Source: Pseudopithomyces maydicus
Lineage: Eukaryota; Ascomycota; Dothideomycetes; Pleosporales; Didymosphaeriaceae
Length of the DNA: 64,000 nucleotides
NCBI GenBank assembly: GCA_026873275.1
Contig: JANTUC010000002.1
Span: forward strand, 3,224,001-3,288,000
Direction of reading: 5' to 3'
Positions within the stretch are counted from its first letter, which is position 1; each line of letters opens with the position of its first letter. A program made the translations under genes and the position numbers. The notes below the pieces were generated by a model that was not told the DNA's origin, did not search any database, and saw only the letters and a list, made by a program, of their open reading frames with translations. Positions 22,422 through 31,885 of this stretch are shown piece after piece.

Positions 22422-24292
22422 CTACCCAAGGCACAGCAAGCGGTTCGACGGGATCCCCGTCGTGCAGCTACTCGGCATCAGCATCTCGTCCCACCAGCCC
22501 TCGCGCAGCAGCGCCGTCGCGTCCTGCTTCGCCAGCCAGATGCGCATCCCAGAGACGCGCTTCAGCACCGCAGGCAGCGTGTTCTTGTCGCCCTCGCGGA
22601 TCGGCACCACCCGCTGGTACAGGCAGTCGCGCTTGTCCGAGTTGGCCGTCACCGCCGCGATGAAAACCGGCCACACGGGGTAGATCCCCGTGTACAGGTG
22701 CCCCTTTACCGGCAGCGAGAGGATAACGGCCGTTAGCGCGTCGTTGAGCTCCATGATGGCGGGGTTGAAGCGCGTCAGACTGTCACGGTGTCAGCATTGC
22801 ACGTAGAGTACCATGACGGAATAAACAAGGAAATTCAAAACTCACCCATACAGTCGGCACCGCAGGTAGATCAGCGCCGCCAGCCTAAACGCCTCGCTCG
22901 TCGCGAGAACGATATCGCGGCCGTCGCCCTGCGGCTCGTTGGTCCACTGCCTGAGGTTCTGCAGCTGCGCCTCGAGCGCCTGCGCAAACACGAGCTTGTT
23001 CGCCGCGTTCTCGGCAGCCAGCGCGTTGATGCTGGAGATGAAGAAGACGAGCTGCGGCGACATGCCCAGCGTGCTCGACACCATCGTCTGCGCCTCGCCG
23101 TTGGGCATCGCCTCGAGCCAGGAGCTCGTCTCCAGCGCCTGCGGCAGCGGCGCGTTCGCCAGCGTGAAGGCGGTTTGCCCGGTGCGCGCGAGGACCAGCT
23201 GCGTGCGCATGAAGAGCGCGGCGGGGGACGCGTGGTCGATGAATTCCCGGGGGATGATGTCGAAGATGTTGGCGTGGACGGACCAGCAGAGGGTGGAGTC
23301 GGGGGAGTCGTTGACCATGCCGTGTTGCATGAGGAGCATGGCGGTGGAGAGGGCGGCGTCGTAGTTCTCGCCGTTTGCGATCTGCTGGCCGAGGGACTGG
23401 AACGCCTGCGCCGAGTAGTAGAGCTCTGCCTGGTGGAACTGCTCCTTGTCCGAGTGGAGGTGCTCGCGGATGTAGGAGGCGCTGAGGCTCAGGAGGGCGA
23501 ACTTTGTGCTCTCGCACGTGTTGGCGGTTTGGAGGAGGGAGAGGTACGTGTTGGACTGGGTGGCGGGGGTGCGGCCGGGGCAGATGCCGTTGATGAAGAA
23601 GTCGAAGAGGAGCTGCTCCATGTCGCCTCCGAAGAGGGTGCTTTCGGGGACATACTTGATGAGGCTTGTGTAGGCTTCTTCGTGGGAGGAGGAGCTGTCG
23701 AAGGAGTGGACCGAGTGGTGTGCAGAGTGCGAAGGGGAGAAGGGACTGCTCGACCTTGCTCGCATCACATCCATGTCGGCCATTGGCGAATCAACTGCAT
23801 CGAGTCAGTATCGACGTTCGTGTTTGTTCTCGGTGGTCATTGCCTACCCTTGGCACCAGTGAGGTCCGAGAGCTCACACAGGAAGTCCTGGCAAGCATCT
23901 GCCTTTGACCTTTGGATGTGTCGTATCCTCTGGATGACAAGCGTGACGGCACCGGTATCCTGAATGAGAGACAGGTATGGTTGCTGTGCCTGAAGTGTCA
24001 TCTTGAACTTCTCGAATTGCTTCGCGTTGAGCTCGCCCAGCCGCCAGTAGAGCTGGCCGAGCACCTCTAGGAGTACGACGCCAGGTCCCTCTGTGATCAT
24101 CCATTGCCGTATCACCAAAAGGTTGCGCCTGCTGTTCCTCTGGTTTCCCTCTGTTGGTAGATCCACTACCCTGGCAAGAAGACGGTCGATGTGTGTGCAG
24201 TCCAAGCATCCAAAGTCCGGCGACATGGAAAGGTGCTGGAGGGCATCGTTGGCGGCCTCGAGGGCCTTCACGAGCCGTCTGTCTGCATCCAT
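22422..24292 (-). CDS. Fungal-specific transcription factor domain protein, no zinc cluster seen
   Basis: 583-residue protein from three exons: 23848-24292, 22846-23794 and 22422-22779. Introns are 23795-23847 (GTAGGC, CTGAC branch) and 22780-22845 (GTGAGT, GCTGAC branch). The second exon holds a Fungal_trans_2-like region beginning EQLLFDFFINGICPGRTPATQSN, followed by helices including ALLSLSASYIREHL and the AELYYSAQAFQSL motif where family members collect subgroups of cells of helices; it closes with REGWWDEM. A Ser-rich linker (SSSPFSPSHSAHHSVHSF) precedes it. The first 149 residues are helical, with only one CxxC (FGCLDCTH), so no Zn2Cys6 binuclear cluster is visible. An in-frame stop lies just upstream of the chosen Met. 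It may regulate transcription as a partner or through an unrecognised domain. Confidence 0.75.
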
Positions 24293-27200
24293 TGCTGCGA
24301 TGTTGTTGCTATTGTTGTTTCAACGGAGTCGAGTAGCCCAGCGATGTCCGTAGATCCGGAGATTGTTGTAAGGACTGTGAAGTAGCGGAGCGAGAGATGT
24401 TATAGTATGCTCGAGGGTCTGAAAAGTGCAGGCCGATACCCGTATCGGGCTTGTATAGCCTCGTGAAGTCGGACGTCGGTAGTCTACACCTGAAGCTGCG
24501 CTCAGAATGTGGAGAAAAGTCACTAGTAGGACCCCGGTCACTTGACTGAAATAGAAAGGAACGAGAAGCTCTGTGTGTCGGAGGAATATGAAACGCGTGA
24601 GAGGGGAGGGTATATACGCTGAGGCTGCCCACTGGCAAGCCGGGCTGACTCTGACGGTGCTCTAGCGGCCAAGTCCCCGAAATGGGTACCCCAGACCAAG
24701 CACTGGCCGCCAGTGACACTGGCCGTTGGCGGCCTTGAGCTTAATTTGTCCCTGGCCTGCCCACGATTCAGGAACGCAGAGAGGCACTGCTGCTGTTCGT
24801 ACATACGACCGACCCGCATGTACGCCAGCACGCAGCAGTTGCAAACGTGAGCTGCCGTGGGCGCTTCCACAGTAATCGCCCAGGCATTGCAGCCCCACGA
24901 GGGCCGAGGACGGTTTAGTCATGACTTCGCATGACCAGGACAGGGGAATGGAATGCACATTCTTCGGGCTGAAGATAGATAGACGAGTGGAGGATTGCTG
25001 GCGCACGTCAGCAACGAGCGGTGCCGGGATTGTACAGCGGTGCCGAGAAGACGGTTAGGGAGCAGGCGCATATGGCAGAATGCCAAGCCGTGTAGGGAGC
25101 GGGTGGGGGCGCAGCAAATCACTCTCGGTCCACAAGAGGAAACTCGTGATGGCCGTCTTTTTCCGGAGCGGCGGTGCGTTCGCAACGACCCGTACGGTGC
25201 CACAAACTGCGATCGCCGCATGGGGGTCCTTGGACGTGCGTGCGGCTCTTGATCAAGCTTTGCCAGGTTTTGCCTCCCCAACGGCCACCACTCGCACGTG
25301 TCGCCCAACTGACCTTGAGCAGCGTCCGGGCCATCGTTCCCGAAGTCCGATTCACCTGAAACATTCGTCCAGTACGAGCTGTGCCTGGGCCTTGCGTCGT
25401 TCTGGACGCGGTGGCGGCCGCATCCAGAAATCTACGCGCGGTGAGTGAGTGAGTGTGGGAGGCCGTCTCGCAGGCTTCGCTGCACCACGCGCAAGGCTTC
25501 CGACGGCGCGGAAGAACAAGACGGCGTTTTGCTCACCCGTCTTACCTTGTGCGAGACCACAGAAGCACCGTGGTGTACCTGCCTTAGTGATGAGTGGCTG
25601 CATCCTCACGCAATCTTCCCCGACCGATTGAGCAAATGCCACAGCCGGAATTGGAAGACACGCCAACTTTGGGCTAACAGACTGGCTCGCGACGTCATTC
25701 GCATCGCGATACCCGTCGGACTTCATTGCAAGTTTTTTTCTCTTGGGAGATCTACCCAATGCTCAGACCAGCACTGGTGGGTACTAGTCGCTCCATAATA
25801 CTTGCAGCATCGCCACAACGAACCACTATCCCGGGACAAGTTCCTAATAGAAGAGGCCTCCAAATATTAATTCTTTTAAGCCTCATTCGCAAGGCGTTTT
25901 CTCACAACGCTGGTAGCAATTGCAACACGGTGCCTGATTGAGACAATAATCAAGCTTCAGGTGAGGTGAGGCCACCCGTGCAAGTCGTCGGAAGATTTCC
26001 AAAAATGTCCGAGAAGGTGACCCAGCCCATCTCCAGACCTCTGAAGAGTAACTGCGAAACACAAAAGTCTATATTGTTTCATTCATCGCTGGACGTCGAT
26101 TCACAACCAAGTGCAGTCTTCACCCGACGCAGCCCGACCTGCGACCTCCCTCCCCCAAAGCAACCATTCCGCCGCCAAAACAAGGTACAAAATTGCACTG
26201 GCCAGAATAGGGGCAAGCGATGCCGCGACCCCAGAGCCATGGCCTCTTCACATGGGAAGTGCGCATTCAACGCACGCTCGTCGAGAGCAACAATCCGCCC
26301 CATATCGATCCCACGCATAATTTCCAGATCGGGGAGCTTGCGCGAAGATCACGATTAAACTTCCTGGACGCTGTCGTGCGACGACATACATACATTCTAT
26401 ATTATTTACCTAAAACGACTTGATCGCCCGAGTTCCGGAGGAACCTGGAGCGCGGGCGGGCTGCACTCCTCGCTGGTCGCTTGAGCGGCCGGTCCGGGAA
26501 ACGCACGTAAACTGGGGAAGGAATTGCGTTCGTGACGATGTATCGCGGTGCTGATGATTTGCAATTTTTATACAATCATGGGTAGAAGCGGGTTCGATGG
26601 GAGCTGAAGATGATGCGTGTGGTCAGCGTGATGATGCGTTCACGCGCACGTGTGCATTCCAAATGGATGGATCCATGGATGTTCCTCCTAAACGACGACC
26701 TCAGCAAGAATCTCCTTGCAACACTCATGCATGCGCGCACTACTTTACACACATACTTCCGAGTGCTGATATCCGGAAAAGGCATCATCTTGAAAAGGCT
26801 GCAACCTTCCCACGGTGCCGTGTTCGCTGAAAGACTGCTCCGTATCCTCTCGCTTCAAAAGCCTGCTACCTGCACCTCACCGACGTCCACCTTGGCCACC
26901 GCTCAGGGCGCGTTGCCCTTGCTCGATTCTGCCCCCAACCCATCGCATCCTCCTAATGCGGCCAATGCGAGTTCTTGCCAGACTCGCACGGAGGCATACC
27001 ATACCACACCGCCCCCATGTTGAAGAATCCCCTGAGCGAGGTACATGCTGCCATTCCATTCGACAGGCCCTGCATATTACGAGTGTACACACATGCGTCT
27101 CCTGCAAGGGCCGTCCAGCCAGCTCCTCGTATCGTATGTAATGCTTCCTAAGTACCCCTCCTAGCCCCTTCGAGGGTAGTTTACGATCGCCGCTGGGTCC

Positions 27201-28689
27201 AGAAATAGCAACCGAGAAGCCCCCTGCCGCTCTCCGCTCCTCGTTCGTTCGTTTGCTAGCTAGCTCCTCCCTCGCCGCCTGCTCTTCATCTTGCAGACCC
27301 ACCTCGTTTCCCCTCCCCTCCTCAAGGCACAAAGCCTCCACAAGTCGACACCTCGAGTGCCAGGCGCAGCAGCACGCGACTCGCTGCGAGGCGTGGGAAC
27401 AGCGTCGCGTGGCCAGCCCCAGCCGCATGTCGATTTTGGCATCTGACCGGGCGAGTTGAGTCGAGTCGCATGTACCTGCAGCAGCCGGAAACAGCTCAAC
27501 CTGCGACGCTCCCGGAGAGCTGGCTGGGCCAAGTACATACATACTTACATACATACGGTACATACATACATACGTCGCATACATACGGTCGGGAGTCTCA
27601 CATGTTGCCTGTTCCGGCGATTGGCCCCGGAAACGCGAGCACGTCAAGACGCTGGATGCGGATGCAAGCGCAGAATCGTATGTCATCCAGCGTACTTTCC
27701 TCTTGCGGACAAGGCTGCTGTCGACCGGTGGCGGGGGAGAATGTATGTTCCGAGGCCAGAGGTGGGTTTGGAGTTACGGGTTGGGTTTCAGGTCTGGTAA
27801 AGGTACGTACGTCCCCGATGTCCGGATGCGAGTGGATATCGGGCAAGCGTGCCTTGGGGGGTATATGCGGTTGGGCGTGCCTATGTACATACATACATAC
27901 TTCCATCCATATGTACATATGTACATACGTACATACATACAAAGACCAAGTACCTACATCTCTACCTACCTACCTACCCACCTAGCACACACACATGCAT
28001 ACCCTAGAGCCCCCGCCGCCAGCCCACATTAACGTCCTCAACCCAACTCTCGAACCCGGGCGCCGGAAGCGCCATAGGGCTGATGACGCTACTTGTCGAG
28101 CGTTGCTACTAGTATACCAAGCCCGACTAACCTCCAAGCGAGTTAGCATCGTCGAATAATAGAACCAAACGAGTTGCGCGCGGTCGCGGTCGGTCGGTCA
28201 AGCGACCAAGTTGCCTTGCATTCCATGAAGCGGCAGCAATATGCGCGCTGCGCCACGCTAGGTACGCTAGGGGCCCACACGGCGCATACGGCGCATACGG
28301 CCCCCACCCTCGTACTACGTACCTACATACCGACCTCCTCGCGATACGATACCTCGTATAGGTGAATCCAGCGGTCAAGACGACGTGCAAAACACCACGT
28401 TTGTAGCTAAAGATAGACAAGATCGAAAGAGGGCGTATATACATACATACGTAGGTACGTACGTACATACTCGGCTGCCCACCAGTTTCTGCACAGCGAG
28501 CGAAAGGTCATGCTCCGATGATACATGGACTGGTATCCATCCACGCACGTGTGTGGCCCCACACCCAAAACATCACCCCTTATGTATAGCAAGGCAAGCG
28601 GAATGTCTTACCGCCTTCTCTGGCACGCGAATTACGTTTCCATTTCTTATCATCATCACACACTAACTCATCCACATACACGTATGTTC
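24293..28689. other. 4.4-kb gene-free region
   Basis: No frame shows protein-like composition or a domain over 4.4 kb despite moderate GC. The longest frame (26877-27686, minus) includes a translated ACAT microsatellite (YVCMYRMYVSMYV) and is judged spurious. ACAT/TACG tetranucleotide runs lie at about 27533-27590, 27885-27945 and 28438-28470. It may hold promoter, UTR or non-coding transcripts that sequence alone cannot show. Confidence 0.5.
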
Positions 28690-29580
28690 TCACCGCGCAG
28701 TAGGTAGCTCCACTGGGTTGCGACCCGCGCTCCCCACCAGCTCGGCCAGATACGGGGACTCTTGCACCCCTACCGGCACACTGGGAGCCATAACCTCCTT
28801 CCCCTCTTGCACCGCATACGCAGGTGGTGCATGTGGGGATGCGAGCGCGGTGCTACCACCCGCCCCAGGCTGCGCAGACCTCCTCCTCAAGCAATACACA
28901 ACCACGCATATACACAGCGTCAAGGCAACCAGCCCCCCAATCGCAGCACCAACAATAGCCCCAACCGGTAGCGCACGCCCGTGGGAAGAATCTCCCTCCG
29001 CTGAATCTGCGGGTGTCGACGGGGCACTGAACAAACTCGCCGTCGTGGAGACGAGCACGGTGGTACTAACACTCGTGCTCCCCCACGTGCTAGACCTCGA
29101 TCCCAACCCCGAACCCGATCCCCCGGCAGACACGTCCAATCCACCGCCGTCCCGGTACTCGCTGAACCGCCAATGCTGCCCCGTGTGATCCCCATCCCCG
29201 AGGAACGGCTCCAGCGTATCCGCATACGTGTCCAGATGCGCCTCGATCCCCGTGTAGTTGTTGCTCAGTCGGAACGTCCCGTCTTGCCATGTATCCAGGC
29301 GCCAGTATTGGCCGCTGTGTCGCCCGCTCGAGGTAAAGTGCAAGCTTCGACTACTGATGCCGTTGTCGTTGTACACGTCGAGTGGGTTGGTGTCGCCGTT
29401 TGCCTTGGTGTGGAGGCGGTAGTAGGGAGTTGTGTCCGTGGCGGTGAGGTACCAAAGGTGGGTGTCTGCGGTGCTGGGGTCGTCCATGAAGAGGGTGGAG
29501 CCGTTTGAGGCGAGTTGTTTTGAGGAGAGGGTGTAGGCGTTGGTGAGGGTGTAGAGGGAGGTTGGGGAGACGGTGGCCAT
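28690..29580 (-). CDS. Beta-trefoil lectin-like single-pass membrane protein
   Basis: Intronless 296-residue protein. Residues 1-145 show a ricin-B-type trefoil pattern (the carbohydrate-binding fold only, with no enzymatic chain): three related aromatic blocks HLWYLT (41-46), GQYWRLD (90-96) and GQHWRFS (134-140), corresponding to the QxW repeats, with Asp/Asn-rich turns between them. A Ser/Thr/Gly-rich stalk (about 146-203) follows. A strong transmembrane helix at 206-231 (VGAIVGAAIGGLVALTLCI...) ends in RRR, and the tail is Pro-rich and presumably cytosolic. There is no N-terminal signal peptide, so topology would depend on the internal helix as anchor. The layout resembles fungal surface sensors with an extracellular binding domain; ligand unknown. 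Start is the first Met in a clean leader. Confidence 0.75.
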   Translation of the reverse strand: MATVSPTSLYTLTNAYTLSSKQLASNGSTLFMDDPSTADTHLWYLTATDTTPYYRLHTKANGDTNPLDVYNDNGISSRSLHFTSSGRHSGQYWRLDTWQDGTFRLSNNYTGIEAHLDTYADTLEPFLGDGDHTGQHWRFSEYRDGGGLDVSAGGSGSGLGSRSSTWGSTSVSTTVLVSTTASLFSAPSTPADSAEGDSSHGRALPVGAIVGAAIGGLVALTLCICVVVYCLRRRSAQPGAGGSTALASPHAPPAYAVQEGKEVMAPSVPVGVQESPYLAELVGSAGRNPVELPTAR

Positions 29581-30223
29581 GGTTTGTTATAGAGGTAGTG
29601 TGAAGAGGGGTGCGAGTGCGGTTATGCGCACGCGCGGGGTGCGCGAACACATTGTTACTTTGTATGCTGTTGGTTAAATGGTGAGTGTTCGGTTTGGTCG
29701 AATCGATAGAATGGCTGAATGTGTTGTCGCTTAGGCGCGTATCTTAGTGGGTGCGGGTTTTGAGGCTGCGAGCGGCGCGAGGCTAGATATTTTCAGCTGG
29801 GTCCAGACTTGGGGGTCGCTGGGTCAGCAGCCGCTCGTGATGTCTGCGATGGAAATTACGATATGTTTTGGAGAGGAGAAAGGTATATCTCTATCTCTAG
29901 GATTAGTTGTGTGAGAGATTAAAATAAAAAAGAATTATCTGGCCGAGCGCTACGACCTATCGCATTGATTCCCGTACAGCTTCGATGTCAAATATAAAAG
30001 AAGGATATTTCGTGAGCAAAAGCCCCTCATCCGTACCCTTGAGATTCAATGATCTTCACTCATCATCATTGACGTGCGAATTATTTTCTTGTAATCAAAG
30101 ATCATAGTTAAGCATGCAGTGAGGAACAACATCTCTGACCATGTATCACGAAGACTATCCGCATGCGCATCAAATCGTTCCGATTCGGCCAATGTTGCCA
30201 AAAAAGAAAATAACGAAACCTAT
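29581..30223. other. Intergenic, no gene seen
   Basis: Between the lectin-like gene start and the 3' end of the tail-anchored protein gene. GC drops sharply from about 29850 onward. No ORF supported. Confidence 0.5.
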
Positions 30224-31310
30224 CTACGAAGGATGGTATGCTTTGTAGACTTGTAGCGCACCCTCAATACTTTGCACGAAGCCAAAGAACACCGTCAGTA
30301 CTAAGATAAACATAGCAACCCAAAATGTGTACCACTGAGGCTTATTCCGATTATCGTACCAGAACTGTCGGATGGATGTTTCGTGAGGTTCCTCAAATTC
30401 TTCATGGAGGATTGAAAGTCGTTCGTGCCAGAATTCGTACCGGTCTGCCCTGCGATCTTCAGTTCCGATGCAGCGTCGGACAAGAAGCCCTGGGTCAAGA
30501 CCATGTTTCAAGACCTTTTTCTTGAGCCACTCTATCGACTCTTCGTTTTCTGTGTCCTCGGCTGGGAACAAGAGATCGAGTGTGCGGCGCGTCTCGTCTA
30601 ATAAGCCGGCGGGAAATATATCTCTGTTTTTGTCAGGAATTGTTAGAGTCTTTTGTTCTACGCGGGACCTACGACTTCTGATGTCGCAGAAATGTATCAT
30701 GATGGAATATACATAAGTGCTTATCTTTGTCAAGAATCTGGAGATGATCAGCCAGATTGTCTGTCCACTTGACCTTAAGCTGGGTGAAGCGTCTGATGTT
30801 GAACGCGATAAAATCTCCACGAAACCTGAGCTTTGGACTCTTGACTGGATAGAATTTTGTAAACTCCGTTTCAGTAAGCTCCTTCAAAGTCAATACATTA
30901 TCAGGCCAAGGTATCGGCTGGCGTTTATAAACTCCATAGGGAAGCGGACCAATATTCATCATCGAGACTAGTCGAGCAGCGAGTAACAATGATCCGGTAG
31001 CCATTTTTTCCTTTTCCTGCTCTGTTCTGGCGGTCTGGATAGAGTCTTTCAACTCCTGTAGGATCCCATCTTTGGGGACCCCATCACGAAGTTTCTGTGT
31101 AATCTTGATGATGTCGGCATGGGTCCGAACCGTGGTAAATATCCCGGGCATGGCGCCGCCCTGGATCATACGTGCACATTCCCGTTCGTAGACGCAGAAG
31201 TATGATGTTAAGTCTGTGTTTGGCGCTTGCTGGACGTCCAATATTCCTAGAGCGATCCCTAGCCTTGTCGCATCATCTGTAGGTTGGTCTGCAGCACCGC
31301 TGAGTGGCAT
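30224..31310 (-). CDS. Uncharacterised fungal tail-anchored protein
   Basis: 345-residue protein from exons 30673-31310 and 30224-30623. The 49-nt intron (GTAGGT...AACAG, with CTAAC and CTGAC branch candidates) joins QKS-DIFPAGLLDET in frame. The soluble part contains TSYFCVYERECARMIQGG, a Lys/Glu helix and RGDFIAFNIRRFTQLKVKWTDNLADHL; the last hints at a conserved 'WTDNLADHL' box seen in fungal proteins of this kind. After the intron comes a helical LDETRRTLDLLFP segment. A single hydrophobic helix at about 313-330 (FWVAMFILVLTVFFGFVQ) sits near the C-terminus, so the protein is probably tail-anchored. I do not recognise an enzymatic motif. It is divergent from the protease fusion gene (575 bp between starts), suggesting possible co-regulation. 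Confidence 0.75.
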
Positions 31311-31885
31311 TTTTAGAGGTAAATGTGTTATTAATGCACTTAGAGTAGTAGCTGTTGTGATGTTTTTGTGTCTTTTGTATGACAGTGTCTTGGCTCGATA
31401 TAATTTTCCAGATTGCGTGGTCTAGAATTTGCAAGGCGCTAACATAGGGTCCGGTCCTCAGCTCATCTTTGGTGATCCAAAGGGGGTTATGTTAGTCTTA
31501 CCATGGCTACAACAAGTTGTAACACATAGCCATATGAAATTTATCAACTTACCTGATTGCCAGTGAATGAACGAAGACACCCTGGGCTGCTAAAGCATGT
31601 GGTGTTCACCGCGTTCTTATCGTCTTACCTTTAGTCGACGGCTGTGATAATAATAGTAAACAGAAAACAGGACAGGTGATGCTTAATTTAGCTGTGGCGC
31701 GAACCTAACCGCATGATAGCGCATTTCGCTTCACCATATCCTATCATTTCCAACCGCGCTTCTGATTGGCTCAGCCTTGCATATCCCCTCCTTCAGCCCC
31801 AATCAATGGGCATTCATAAAACTCTCGAGCTATCATACTACCTCGAAATCCTCTTTCACCTTCACTAGGCGCATCTTAATTCCGA
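31311..31885. promoter_or_regulatory. Divergent intergenic region, tail-anchored protein / protease fusion
   Basis: 575 bp between opposed genes; AT-rich, no ORF. Contains the probable promoters of both genes. Specific elements not identified. Confidence 0.4.

Noticed and set aside
22788..23963. 391-codon plus-strand frame
   Set aside because: Antisense shadow of the GC-rich transcription-factor-domain exon; composition (Arg, Val, Gly, Glu) is typical of a reverse-frame artefact.
24309..24719. Minus frame upstream of the transcription-factor-domain gene as a possible zinc-cluster exon
   Set aside because: Contains no C-x2-C-x6-C pattern; more likely 5' leader.
26877..27686. 269-codon minus-strand frame
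   Set aside because: Includes a translated ACAT microsatellite and Arg/Cys-rich low-quality sequence; no domain, no splice logic.
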